DNA of 64,000 nt from Corylus avellana (lineage: Eukaryota; Streptophyta; Magnoliopsida; Fagales; Betulaceae), in assembly GCF_901000735.1 (NCBI RefSeq), contig NC_081541.1:33064060-33128059 (forward strand). The letters run 5' to 3'. Below, piece after piece: positions 11,501-24,055 of this stretch. The number at the start of each line of letters is the position of its first letter. Within the stretch, counting starts at the first letter, position 1. The notes under the pieces were generated by a model. It saw only the letters and a program-made list of their open reading frames with translations, did not search any database and was not told the origin of the DNA. The position numbers were made by a program, and so were the translations under genes.

Positions 11501-14500
11501 GGAATTTTTGTCCAGGTCAATGATGAATATATGAGAACCCTTGAGATTCTAAGTAAGAAGCTGAAGTTTGTAGATGTTGATCCTATGGTCAAAGCTTCAA
11601 AAGCTCTAAAAGATGTTCAACCTGAGCTAGAAAAACTACGGCAGAAATCAGTTTCAAAGGTTATTGACTAGAATTTCCAGATGCATTGGCTGATGATGAT
11701 TAATTGGTATCTTGTGTTAATTTACATTTTACATCTATCAAAGTATCAATGTGACTATTTGATCCCCTCTACAATGTCATGAACATATAATATACACTAA
11801 TCTGTAACTGCTGTGTGGTTAATGCTCATGGAAATATTTGTATATGGATGATTGCTTTCGTAGATTGGTTAGTATCAACTAGTAATAGCAGTCTTGTTTT
11901 TGTCAAAAGAAGAAAAATAGAAGTAATAGCCATCCGTAGCGTTGATAAGACTGAATTACTTATAAAAAAAAAATGCCATCTGTAGTGGCAATTGTTTGAA
12001 GCTAAGACTCCTTGGTGACCCCAGGGCATGGTTGACATGCTGTTCTTATTTAATGTTATGACTAGTTTTATTAGTAGTGGTAGTGCTATTATTGTTACGA
12101 TAGTGATCTTGATGTGAGTATCAATTAGGGTAGTGAATGACATCTATTGATAATTTAATGGTAACACATTTCTAAACTTGATTTCTACTGTATTAGACAT
12201 TTGAACAATATTTGTCTTTTTGCAGGTGTTTGATTTCATAGTTCAAAAGCTTTATGCGCTGAGAAAACCCAAAACAAATATTCAGATTCTTCAACAAAAT
12301 GTTCTTTTAAAGTACAAGTACGTAGTGTCCGAATAACTTTCTTAGTTTTAAAGGCACATGATATTTTATATTGATTTATCATATAATTAGTTTGCAGTCA
12401 TCGTAACTTTTTTTTTTTTTTTTTTTAGGGCGGGGGTGGAGGTGGGTTTGTTTTGGGTTTGCTTTTGTTCTTTCCTCCTGGGTTTCCATTAGTATGGCCA
12501 ACTTGTCAATTATGCCATTGCTTACCATTTATTCACTTCTATAGGATATGGCATGTTAAACCACCACTTATCCCAAAAGCTTAAACTTATAGGAAGAGGT
12601 AAATATAATCATTAATATTTTAATACTCTCCCTCACGTGTGGGCTTAAACTCCTTTTTAATAGGTAAGAGGCTCAACACGTAGAATATTTAATAGAAATG
12701 GGGGGTGAATGACAGAGTCAAGGTTCAAACTCAAGACCTTTGACTTTGATATTATGTTAAATCACCACTTGTCCCAAAAGCTTAAGCTTATAGGAAGAGA
12801 TAAATTTAATCATTTAATCAAATACTTTAACATGGCAACAGGTTGTGTTTGTTCTTTCTGTCATTTTTTTTTAAGTATTTGGCTTATGAGTCTATCACAA
12901 TTAAGTAGTTGTTGTTTATTATATCTAACTTGCGAGTAGAACTTTTTAGTTTCTTATCTTGTTTAGCATTGTCCTGGGAAGCTTCTTGTGATGCATTCTT
13001 TTCCATTGACCATTAACTATTCACATGAGATGAATTCTTCTAGCACATACATCTTTATATTTTCCCTTTTGAGCCTTGTTTGAGAAAACTACATATCTTG
13101 ATTGTTTCCTATGGGTTGCTGATTAGAGAAACTTGACTTCACATATATAAGGGCCAGTTGTATGTGTGTATTCTTTTGCCTTGATCATGAGGTTGAGACC
13201 TGATCAAATGCGGTCATTGTTGAGGCAGTTGTTGTGCTGTTCTAAGAAAGTTCATGGTAGTTACATAGTTTTTTGTACATCCCCAGCATTCATTCAGGTA
13301 TCTGTATATGATACTAGCTAAAACTGCAAAACAGTTTTTTTTTTTTTTTTTTTGTGTGTGTGCAACTCAGTTTAGTATCTATGTTGGAAAAGAGAGCTAT
13401 TGATCCAAGTAGGACAGTATTATTAGTTCAATGGACATGAATTGTTTGAGTTATTTTTACATTGCCATTATACTTGCAATCATTCCGCACTTCTTTGTCC
13501 ATAGGCTGTTTATGCTATCAAACAGTAAGGAGCTATTTCACCCATATCTACTTCTCTATTTTTATATCATATAATTTTTTTGGTTCCTTTTTTTCTTTTC
13601 AGTTCAATGTGGTATGCTAATATAGAATATGGAACATGATCATGTAGGTATGTAGTTTCCTTCCTCAAAGAACATGGCAATGGAGTATATACTGAGGTCC
13701 GTGGAGCATATATGGACACAATGAACAAGGTGAATCCTGTCGATTCGATTATCTATCTTTTAAATTAACTTTTTCAGGACTAGAACTAAAAGGAGAGGAG
13801 TGAACTCTTTAGACATGGGTTGTTGGGAGAGAGAGAGAGAGATTTTTTTTATCATTTGGAAGAGCACAGGAAAGAGAGAGCAGACAGAAAAAGATGACAC
13901 GCCAAAATATTCAGGCACTCAACTTCCATAGTTTAGCTCTATTTGAGTACATTGCTTCATACTTATAAACTAGAACTTGACAGGTGAAAACCTCCTTCAA
14001 TATTAAATCCTTATCAAACTCCAGTTTGCCACAATAAATTACCTGATAAATCCAACTATCTTAAAACCCAACAAAGCACTCTTAAGATTCTCGAAAGCTT
14101 CTAGAATTGGGTGGTTCTGCCATTCTGTATAAAAGACCAAAAACTTTTAGGCTGAGGAACCAACATAAAATACAATTTTTTTCATTTCACCCTCAAATCC
14201 TTGTGGTTTGATCTTACAAGCCACGCAGACCATGCCCCCATTGAATGTCGCATGCCCCCCACCCCCCCCACAAAAAGAGGGGACAACCAAATTGCCAACA
14301 CCAAAATTCAGTCAGAGATCAGTGACTAAACCCCTTCATACCTCATCATAGTGATAGACTCTTTTGGTTAAAATGTAGTCATCAAAGTAACTGAAAGCTT
14401 CTTACATATCTGTTGCAAGCTTGCAGTTCACCTCTATCTGGAGTAGAAGTATCTCTATTATATTCAACCTAAAGAAGGATTAGCGTACTGTGAAACTCTT

Positions 14501-17500
14501 ATTCTTCACATCTCTTTTGTGTATGTAGGGAAAGCTTTTTACATATCTATTGCAAGCTTGCAGTTCACCGATATCTGGAGTACAAGTATCTCTATTATAT
14601 TCAACATAAAGAAGGATTCATGTACTAGGAAACTTTTATTCTTCACATCTCTTATGCGTATGTTGGGAATGCTTCAGAAACAACACCGGCTTCATTTTCG
14701 CTCTCACCAGATATTGATTCTTGAACTTATGTCTTAGAAATCCGAAGAAGACTACAAATCCTCTCTCTTTTATGCTTCCTTACTGTGATTGCAAATCATA
14801 GTTCTGTATATGATATTGGTGGTAGTTTGGCAACTAGTGCTTGATTACTCTCTGTAGAGTGTACAATATCAGAACATCTGCCTTGGATGTAAACTTAATC
14901 CATAAAGGATTGTGAAGAGTTCTCTAGTGTCCATACTACGTATCTAACATGTACGGATGTATCAAAGAGCTTTCACACAGTACCACTTACTGTCAACCTA
15001 TATGCTTGTTCATGTCACCCACTACTTTAGATATCTGAAGGACCTTTTTGTTAAAGGTTTTAGGGTTTAATTCTCACTGTAAGGTCTTTTTTTTTTTTGT
15101 TCTGTAAGTGAGGCCTATCATTATCTGGAGAAGAAAGTTATTTGGTAGACTATTTAAGCTTAGGTCAATCTCAAATCTATACTCCACTGATTAATGATGC
15201 TCAAGCAAAGTCAAGCTGGGCTCCCTTCAGTTTGTCAAGGCTAATGGGTTTCTCTTGTAACTTGTCCCTTTATGGATGACTTTAACAGTTAAGGTGTAGA
15301 AAGCATTTGATGTGATAGGTAGCTCTGTGGTAGCCTGACATCTACAGAGAACATGCCTGTAATGCTACATCTAATAACCTGTCGCTACCATGGAAGTTTC
15401 TAATGGTGGATGTGCTTTGGAGATTGAATTTTTTCTAGGTCATCCTAAATATGTTGAAACCTAGCTATTCCAATCACTATGTGAATTTGTTTTGAGTATC
15501 AAGTCTTAACAGCTAATTCAGTTTTTCATATATTAAAGGAATCACCATAGTTTATCTTATATACCTTGGTGTGGATATTTTTGAAGAGTATTGAAGTGCA
15601 ACTGCATGTTTTGCAGGTCTTAAGTGCACATTTCCGTGCTTATATTCTGGCTCTGGAGAAACTACAGTTGGATATAGCTACATCTAGCGATTTGATTGGT
15701 GTGGAGACACGAAGCAGTGGTCTCTTTTTAAGAGGAAGGGAACCGCTAAAGAACCGGTCTGCTGTTTTTGCACTGGGGGAGAGGATAAAAATTTTGAAGG
15801 TTTTTTTTTTTTTTTTATTAATATTTCCCTGCTAGCTGTGAAATATGGTTTGCTTTGGTAAATTCATGCTGAAGTAATGCATGTACTTTATCTTCTCAAC
15901 CGCCCAGTTAAATTTCAATTGCAACTCTTTGGCTGCTTTACGAAAAGCTTGTTCAGTAAATTAATGTTAATTTGTTGCTTTCCTTAGTTTATGTTATTAC
16001 ATCCTTACACATAATATTATATTAGCTGAATTTAGATTATTCTCAATAATGTTTTCTCCTCTTCCCATTAATTTTACTCTTGTTTGTTAAAAAATATTCA
16101 TATTAGTCTTACATAACTGAAGTTAAAGTGCAAACTTTTGTCAAGTATTTCATAATTTATAGTAAATTTTTCAAAAGCTTAGACAAATGTATTGTACTTT
16201 TGACATGGCTTGTTGAAAAGTCAGTTCTGTGCTAGTGTATCTATGGTTGATTCTCTCTCTCTCTCTCTCATGTTCTTAGTAAAACTTGATTTTACTTGCA
16301 AATCTGTATATGTACTCTACAGTTTGGGCTCACTGTTTCTGTGTGTAGTTGTGTTTAACGAGGTTATAATGTATTTGTTTGGGTTGTGCACGAGAAATTG
16401 TCATTTTTAATCTTACTAAATTCTTTTTTTGGGTGAATTATCTACTAGTTAAGTGACCGAGGTAGGTTAGTGTTGGCTGCTAATAGACTGTTACGAGTGT
16501 GGAATAAGCTTTATACACCTACCAATGCCAGCTCTACTGCCATGAAGCTTTTTTCCTGGGCCATCAATTTTCTTCCCCTATGTTGTTTGCTGTGTTAACT
16601 AGGTTTCATCAAAATAATCATCTCTGAGTTGAATCTTGTCAGATTTGTATATGTTATTGATTTCTTCTTTGAGCAACTTAGGTATTTGAGTTTGGTTGGA
16701 GATTGGACTATTTTAAACAAAATATTGCCTCCTTAGCTTTTGGTTTCTTTGATTTCAGTGAACAAATGATGAATTTCATTTTTCCGAAACATGCTAATTA
16801 AAAATGTCATAGCATGAAAAAATTTTAAAAGAGAAAGGAAATGTGTTTGCAACATATTAAGTCTCTGCATTTCTTTATCAGTTTCTATAAAATAATCATT
16901 TAAGGTCTAATTCTGGTTCTGAAAGAGAAACGATATGCATGATGTATATTTTTTTGTGCATTTTGGAACATGTTTCTTATCCTATCTCATATTTTCATTT
17001 GCTTTTACAACTTGGTACATTAATATCTGTAAAAGATGACGAGTTGGTGCAGAACTTGTAAAATAATAACATTTTTTTTGTCATTATTTTCAATTTATAA
17101 ATGCATTTACGATAATTTTGATTAGATGCTGTAATTTCATTGCTTGCTGATGCCATGGTTGGAAATTATCAGGAAATTGATGAACCTGCTTTAATACCGC
17201 ATATAGCTGAAGCCAGCTCCAGCAAGTATCCTTACGAGGTCCTCTTCAGGAGTTTGCACAAGCTGCTTATGGACACTGCTACTTCTGAGTACTGTGGAGT
17301 TTGATCAGCCCCTTCATGCTGCTTTCTAAATGATGATTGTTAGTCCTGTAGTGATAAGCATTTTGACATTTTTCTGTCATCTGCAGGTATAATTTCTGTG
17401 ATGATTTCTTTGGTGAGGAGTCCATATTTTATGAAATTTTTGCAGGTAACTTTGATGTAAAATACAAAGGTTTTGACTTTTCTCATCAAATTTTATTTGG

Positions 17501-20500
17501 CATTCAACTTATCCCAAAAAACAAAATGGTGGTCTATGGGATGACTTTTGTTGGACTCGTATTGCCACTGTTTTTCAAGTAATTTTAGAAGTCTCTCTTG
17601 TGTCACTCTTGTGTCCCTCCAAGAATGATGTGGCTCTTAAAATTACCAGTTGATCAAAATCCAATAATGATCAATCACAAGTCCAATGGTGATTTAAGAG
17701 TTATATCATTCTTGGAGGAACACAAGAGGGACTTGTAGCATTACTCATGTTTTTCACTAGGATTGTATTTACTTCAGAAGCTTCATATGAATTCATGAGC
17801 ACTGGAAACTGAAAAAACAAATACCTGTACTTGGGAAATTACATGGCATTGAAGGTCTTATCTTATTTTTGTTGTTTAAAGCAATTGGATAGATCAGTGA
17901 TTTGTCATGTGCTCTTTGAAATTATCAGGTCCATTTGCTGTCATTGATGAACACTTCAATTCAATACTTCCAAATTGTTATGATGCTATTGGCCTAATGC
18001 TCATGATTGGGATAATACGTCAGCACCAGGTAATGTTCTGACCTTCTGTTGTGATTTTTTTTTTCTTTCTTTTTTGTCTTTTTGGGGTTCCGCGGGGGGG
18101 TGGGGGTGGTGTTTAGATTGTTTGAAGTTGTATTTTGACTGTACCATGAGTCCTTAAAACTGAAATATATAGTTGCTGGACGTTCAGGTTGCTCGCTGTC
18201 ACTTTTTTTTTTCCCGCCAAATTCACGATCTAAAATGATGATTCCAAGTGAAGAACGTATAAAAAGGAGAAAATCAAGAGTTGTTGGGTGGATACTGAAT
18301 TCGATGCCTGTTCTACTTGTTTGTTACTGGTGTTGTGTCATTGTATAACATTTGCCTTTTGTACTGTGGATGCTGAAACACTCTTCGTGTATCTGCATTC
18401 TGGATGCTGTACTTTCATTAGTTAAGTAAAGTTCATTTCGTTGTCTGACTATAGGCCGAGAATTTCAGTATTCCTTCGCACAACAAATTCTTATTATTCT
18501 ATCTGATGGTTCAGTTGGTTGGCTGTCAAGAATCTTGGTGTCTGCATTTCTGTTCTTCATCTGTTTGAGTTAAGCTTACCCCATATTTATTTTCTTTTGT
18601 AATAGTTGGAATATATGGTGCACAATCTGAAATCACAAACTATATATTCATAATATGTTTGAGAAAATGTACACATACATATTAATTCTTCTATCCAAGA
18701 AAATAAGAATCATTTTAAGCATCCCTCTGATATGGGTATGTTTGCTGGGTGAAAAGAATCCTTGAAAGAACTGTTGTGCATTATGGTTGATCTGAGAGGG
18801 AAATCAAATACTCAAGAGGCAAATATATTTTAGGAGTTATTTTGAAGGCAAAATATAACCCTATCATAAAATATATTTTTTCAAACATATTTCAGCTGGT
18901 CTTAGATATAGCGTTTTGATTTTTTGCGGTGTCCAATACAATCATCTCTGTGATCACTGAAACTGTGTTGAATACTGGTTATAGTTAATCTGTTGCTGGC
19001 TTTGTTTTCCTTTTCAGCTCATAATGTCTCGGCGGCGAATTCCATGCTTGGATTTATATTTGGACAAGGTCTGTATTATTTAATATTGTGTTTATCATTT
19101 GAGCTGCCTGGTGATGATATAAATTTTGGCCTACAAATGAATTGGTACAAGATTTATAATTTCAAATCTCCTTTGTTCTTTAGAAACCAAGTGTTTATAC
19201 ATAATAGATAGAATTCTTCTGTGAACACGAGAAGTGCTTATCAGGATACAAGAGGAAGAAAATATCGTTCAAATAGCATCTTAAATTCACGGGTTAAGAA
19301 ATCATTGGGTGCATGTTAATTTACCTAGGCAAAGAAATAAAAAACAATTAACATTTTTTTCTGCTTCCTTGTCTACCTGTATTTCTTCTGGCATTGCTTC
19401 TAAGCAAGGTAGACAGCCGTCCTTTCCATAGCAGCATGTTGTTCTTTCTTGTTCTGGAAAGAGGTTCATCTATCTATTCATAGGAAAAACCTTAATTGCG
19501 GTAATAGGTTAAAATTCTATTTCATCCAATCATAAATGTCCTTGTAACCTAAAGAGATTACTTTCTTCAGCAATTCACCTCTAGGACTCTTGCAGGAAAT
19601 ATACTCCTATAAAAAAGAAGGGAAAAAAAAAAAAAAAAAACACTTCCTTTTCGATAAACACAAACTATGTTCATAGATTGAATTGCTTCTAGTATCAGAG
19701 TTTTACCCACCAATGGCGATGTTGGACCATGTCTTCTCACTGCTGGCGTGTAACACTCTGCAGATAGACCAAAACACGGCTTGTTATTGCCTAGGGAGCT
19801 TGTTTTCAAACTTCAGAGCTGCACATTATCTGGAATGGACAGATCTGTTTTAAGAGACCATTTGGCTGCACGCCAGGCTGCCTGATTGGTCCATTTCCTT
19901 TTTCTTTTTTTATTTTATTTTATTTATTTATTTATTTATATTTTTTATTTTATTATTTTCAAACATGGAGGCCCTCATGGCATTGACAGAAATTGGTTCT
20001 ATTGTTGTCACCCTTACAAAATACTTGTAGTCCCTTTTTTAGAAAAAGACGATAAATTTGAAAGTGATGGAACTCAATTGCTGAATGACTAGAATTTGTT
20101 TCTAATTCAATGTGACGGCTTTGGTTTTGCTAAGTTCTCCCTCCAACCCAATTACTGATCCTTAACAGGGATTCCAACCTGTAAGGGACTATCATTTTTA
20201 CTCTCTATAACTTGTAACTTACCTAATTTGTCCTCATTGTTTTGCTTGTGCATACTATTCTCCATTATCTATAAATGCTATCTAGAAAATTTAGAATCTC
20301 AATATGAAGTATTCAAAATGGACAGCTATAATGGGACATCCAGAAAAAGGAAAGGAGGACCAGCAAAAAGGATGGAAGGAATATATAATTATTAAATTCT
20401 TCTGGAGCTGTCATGGATTTTTGCACCTTAAAATGTTACTAATTCTTAACTAAATTTGAGCAGGTCAATATTTCCCTATGGCCTCGTTTCAAGATGGTAT

Positions 20501-21975
20501 TTGATATGCATCTCAGCAGCCTGCGCAATGCAAACGTAAGGACATTATGGGAAGACGATGTTCATCCTCACTACGTAATGAGGCGGTATGCTGAATTCAC
20601 AGCTTCACTAATCCGCCTTAATGTTGAATATGGAGATGGGCAGGTTAGACATAGGGATCTTAAGTCATAAAATGCTTATATGTTTGATTTCATAATGAGA
20701 TCAGTTTCCCAAAATATGCATTTCCTCAATATTGCAGCTTGAGTTGAATTTGGAACGACTGAGAATGGCTGTTGATGACTTGCTTATGAAGCTTGCAAAA
20801 ATGTTTCCAAAAACGAAACTACAAATTGTGTTTCTGATAAACAACTACGATATGACAATTTCTGTTCTAAAGGTAAGAATTAGTATTTGATTCTTCTCTG
20901 GAAAATGAACTCTACTTCAATGTGAAGGTGGAACTTGGTGCTGGGAAAGAAATTTTTATAGGGCAAGTTCCTTTTTATCCAAAAGAAATCTTGGACAAGT
21001 TTTGCTTTAGTTATAATGCCTTTTAGATGGGCAGCATATTCACTTATATTTGTTGCTCAAGAATTTTGCAGTGTCCTCGGCCTTCAGCCACTGTGGTATT
21101 TAATATGTTTATCACTTTGATTTCAGGAAGCTGCTCCAGAAGGTGGGAAAATTCAAATGCACTTTGAGGAACTGCTGAAGAGCAACACAACATTATTTGT
21201 GGTAACTGTCTACCAGTAGCTTTTAGAACTTGATTATACGCACAAAAGAAAAAATTTCAGTGTTGATCCTGAAACTAAATAATTGCACATAAGGTTGCTA
21301 TCCAAACATCTTTTTTGTTTTAGTTTGAAAAAAAACCCATCTTTTGTATTAAGAGTTTTAGCAAAACCTACTGACAAACAGTATGAGAACACTCAAAAGG
21401 CCTATTATGAAGATTGAATTACTGTCCCTTAATGCTCTTCTATTACCCCTTTGGGCACTTTTGCCTTTAATGCCTTTTGGTTTCTTTGAATATTTTTTTC
21501 AAGTTTCTCTACTTCTCCTTGCAGGAAGAACTGCTACTAGAGCATTTCAGTGATATAATAAAGTTTGTAAAGACCCGAGCGTGTAAGTATTTAAACAACT
21601 ATGGTTGCAAAGTCTCAATATTTTGTATATTATTTAAGAAAATGGGCTCATTTTGCAAGTTGTTTATCAGCGGAGGACCCTAGTTCTAGTTCTGAGAAGG
21701 CCATAACTGTCGCTGAAGTGGAGCCACTTGTGAAGGACTTTGCGAGCAGATGGAAAGCCGCAATAGAACTGATGCACAAAGATGTCATAACTTCTTTCAG
21801 CAGCTTGCTTTGTGGCATGGAAATTTTGAGGGCTGCGTTGACTCAGCTGTTGCTATATTATACCAGGCTCTCGGATTGCATAAAGAGGATTGTCGGTGGA
21901 TCTGCACTGAACAAGGATCTGGTGTCCATATCTTCAATCATGTATGAAATTAGGAAATACTCGAGGACCTTCTAA
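5564..21975 (+). CDS. VPS52: VPS52 (GARP/EARP tethering complex subunit), exons 2-20
   Basis: This gene encodes VPS52, called POK in Arabidopsis, a subunit of the GARP complex that tethers endosome-derived vesicles at the trans-Golgi. I spliced 19 exons: 5564-5658, 5799-5856, 6003-6098, 8867-8968, 9900-9983, 10136-10216, 11516-11659, 12226-12317, 13648-13729, 15617-15799, 17173-17288, 17387-17445, 17929-18029, 19018-19068, 20464-20643, 20738-20872, 21127-21201, 21525-21582, 21671-21975. All have GT..AG borders and total 2097 bp, an intact 698-aa frame ending IRKYSRTF. Recognisable blocks are FDLGAFVGDLT, QELEECKNDDVVANILSKG, the conserved coiled-coil stretch with DYIKESDNLVSLHDQIR, KPKTNIQILQQ, SRRRIPCLD and VEPLVKDFASRWKAAIE. 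The family is about 707 aa, so only a short phase-0 first exon with the start codon is missing. It was not found in the window. Introns hold a LINE-like piece, a TRIM and a MITE. Confidence 0.93.
6492..7575 (-). mobile_element. LINE-related retroposon fragment in VPS52 intron
   Basis: The left end resembles, in reverse, the 3' tail of plant L1 elements: a T-rich start, then sequence like 'gcaccc..acaccggaagtattcacaagg' in the same arrangement as the LINE tails at 41080 and 62275. Farther right a 117-codon minus ORF (7220-7573) with a proline- and serine-rich product looks like the spacer after an ORF1 gag-like domain. The WSYLSQNWENH stretch at about 6780 is also coding-like, but frames shift. 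No RT is present. I could not identify target duplications, so the borders are approximate. Confidence 0.5.
10751..11215. repeat. Two-copy tandem duplication (~242 bp) in VPS52 intron
   Basis: Similar sequence starts at 10751 and again at 10993. Each copy has an 'aattgttgctt.tagtt' stretch, a C/T-rich patch, 'gggcatcgcc..tttctatctgtctttttaa' (or its variant), 'ttgacat.g.tggc' and 'tagttgttgcaacatcttcta', in that order. The copies are clearly diverged, so the duplication is old. It is noncoding. Confidence 0.65.
12554..12832 (-). mobile_element. TRIM (terminal-repeat retrotransposon in miniature), complete
   Basis: This 279-bp element has two direct LTRs (12554 to about 12626, and 12755-12832) starting TGTTAAA and ending TTTAACA. 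The internal segment is about 130 bp. Next to the right LTR is a decayed initiator-Met primer site (minus strand; intact in the sister copies), and a purine-rich GTGAGGGAGAG tract abuts the left LTR. Perfect 5-bp target duplications TGGCA flank it (12549-12553, 12833-12837). It encodes no protein and must have been mobilised in trans. It sits in the VPS52 intron between exons ending 12317 and starting 13648. Related copies lie at 30941 and 40849. Confidence 0.88.
14391..14664. repeat. Two-copy tandem duplication (~137 bp) in VPS52 intron
   Basis: Copies at 14391-14527 and 14528-14664 share 'aaagctt.ttacatatct.ttgcaagcttgcagttcacc', the 'tatctggagta.aagtatctctattatattcaac' stretch and 'cttattcttcacatctctt'. 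The surrounding intron (13800-14760) looks transposon-derived but I could not classify it. Confidence 0.7.
17578..17747. mobile_element. Small foldback MITE with 9-bp target duplication
   Basis: This 170-bp noncoding element has imperfect inverted ends: the left starts AGTAATTTTAGAAGTC and the right ends in GACTTGTAGCATTACT followed by CA. An inner inverted pair (ccctccaagaat / attcttggagg) extends the fold. TGTTTTTCA is repeated exactly at 17569-17577 and 17748-17756. A 9-bp duplication is typical of Mutator-type transposition. Related copies are at 48310, 54130 and, in part, 55905. Confidence 0.8.
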
Positions 21976-22489
21976 ATCATTCAGGTTGGGAAATTTCCAC
22001 TCTCTGCCCACACGTGTGCACGCACGCACGCACACTCCAACACACGTGGGAAAGAGGTTAATTTATTTAAAGAGGTTTTGCTTGGAGTCTTGTCGGTTTC
22101 AGTGCTGGGGCTCTCGAGTCTTTCTTTCTTGCTTTAGGAGATCACTTCTGAAGCAGATCTCCCGAGGATTTCGTTTCGTCCATTCAACTTGTGCGTTTAA
22201 AGTGCTATTCATGACAGGCTTTTTGTTGGCTTTTGTGTTAATGAATTATTTATCAATTTCATTATTTTTAGAGGGACTCCTTCAATTGATACAAGCCGAG
22301 CGTCCATTCCTAAGTGAGCTCGAATCCTTTGCAAATATTGAACCTCTTAAATAATTGAGCTCAGTATGTGTGACGGCTATTGCTTCTTTTGCTAGACTTG
22401 TTCTACTTTTGTAGCACTTCTAATACATAATTGTCACGTCGCATTGGGATGGTTTTTTTTTTTTTGTTTAATCTATTTATTTATTTTTA

Positions 22490-22539
<50 letters not shown>

Positions 22540-22814
22540 GTATATATAGTTTTAGGATATGTTATTTTACAATTTTATTCAACTAGTAGGAATTTCATTT
22601 TTTTCCGCTTAACGTCACATAATGCAAGTTATCATGCTTGGGGATTTTTTTTTTTCTTAAGCGAAGGGTCATCAAATCTCTCAATGTCATTGAGGGATCA
22701 ATTATCTCCCTCCCTCACTTCACATTGGGAAACTGGTCGTTCATTGGCTCGTTACGAAATAAGGCTAGCTATCCGTTCTTCTTTGATTGGCTACCCAAGC
22801 GAAGAGTGATTTAA
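21976..22814 (+). other. VPS52 3' flank with TC and TA microsatellites
   Basis: This is the 3' UTR and flank of VPS52. A (TC)n tract runs at about 22494-22524, directly followed by (TA)n to about 22547. Open stretches here carry no family signature. The polyadenylation position is not obvious. Confidence 0.5.
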
Positions 22815-23371
22815 GGTACATGACCATATATTAGACAATTGCCCAAATGTAATTTGATTTAGGGTGCATGGCTGCATTTCGATCAATTGCCCAACATAAT
22901 CTGACATAAGGTAACATGACTATATATTGACCAATTTTCCACTACAATCTGATATAAGCTACATGACCATATACTATCCAATTATCCACTATAATGTAAT
23001 ATGGGGTACATAGCCATATACTGACTAATTGTTCAATATAATTTGATCTGAAGTACATGACCTAGCTAATTGCCCAATGTAATCTACTATGGGGTATATG
23101 GTCGTATACCGACCAATTGTTCAATATAATTTGATTTGGGAAACATGACTATGCACTTGTAAATTGCCTGACATACTTTGATCTAGATACATGATCATAT
23201 ACTGATCAATTTCCCGATATAATATAATACATGGTACATGACCATATATTGATCAATTGCCTAATATAATCTCACACCAAATACATTACCAAATACTAGC
23301 CGATTGTCCAATATAACCTGACACGGGGTACATGACAATATATTGGCCAATTGCTTGATATAATCTATGTG
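22815..23371. repeat. Minisatellite, ~12 diverged copies of a 47-bp unit
   Basis: A head-to-tail array in which each unit follows the pattern GGTACATGACCATATA, CTGACCAATTGCC, then CAATATAATCTGATATG. Twelve units can be marked off by the recurrent ACATG..CATATA and CCAATT positions, one with an internal deletion. Units differ at many positions, so homogenisation stopped long ago. The period is not a multiple of three, which argues against coding. It lies between the VPS52 3' end and a decayed copia RNase H. Confidence 0.85.
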
Positions 23372-23394
23372 TCAACTGTATGCAACTTAATGTA

Positions 23395-24055
23395 AGCCAT
23401 TGTTTGTATGAGGTCGGACATTTCTCATGCAATGGGAGTTGACAGCAGATTTATGAGCAATTCGGGCAAGGAGGATGGGAAGCTGTCAAGTGGATTCTAA
23501 GGTACTACAGATTCAACACTATGTTATGTTAAGTCAAATTTGGCAGGAGACATTGACAGTTTCAGGAAGAGCACTACAGAGTATATATGTGTTTATGTTG
23601 GGTATAATGTAGCAGTCAATTGGGTGTCTCAATTTTTTTTTTTTTTTTTTTTTTCTATTCAATTGGGTGTCTCAATTACAGAAGACGCTGACAATCTCCA
23701 TGACAAATGCAGAGAATGTTGCAGCTACAGAAGCGTGCAAGGAAATAGTTATGGTTAAAGGGTCTCTTGAAGGAAATAGTTATGGTTAAAGGGTCTCTTG
23801 AAAGAGTTTCATTGCAGTCAGGCTATTAAGTGAGCCATAGTGCAATCCATCTTGCTAAGAACTCAACCTTTCATTGGAGGACCAAGCAGATAGACATCAA
23901 GTACTACTTAACCCGCTCACTCTTGGAGGAAGGATAATAATTCACTTTGGAAAAGATTGACAAAAGAGACAATCCTACAGATATGTTGACCAAGAGGCGG
24001 TTACCATTGAGAAGCTGAAGCTCTGTTCAGCTTCAATTGGTCTTCAAGCTTGAAG
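23395..24055 (+). pseudogene. Decayed Ty1/copia RT-RNase H remnant
   Basis: Across frames the translation follows the C-terminal part of a copia polyprotein: RSDISHAMGVDSRFMSN near 23412, then LAGDIDSFRKSTTEYI, later AIHLAKNSTFHWRTKQIDIKYYL-like sequence near 23845-23910, then DNPTDMLTK and EKLKLCSASIGL at 23960-24040. Stops, frameshifts, an inserted T-run flanked by a repeated 'caattgggtgtctcaatt' (about 23617 and 23659) and a 31-bp tandem duplication (23739-23769, 23770-23800) destroy it. It lies upstream of a separate copia LTR in the same orientation. Confidence 0.85.

Noticed and set aside
21944..22354. 136-codon ORF after the VPS52 stop
   Set aside because: It overlaps the end of VPS52 in another frame and covers its 3' UTR; no domain or splice support.
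23540..23758. 72-codon ORF as a small gene
   Set aside because: It is part of the decayed copia RNase H, with an inserted poly-T run translating to phenylalanines.
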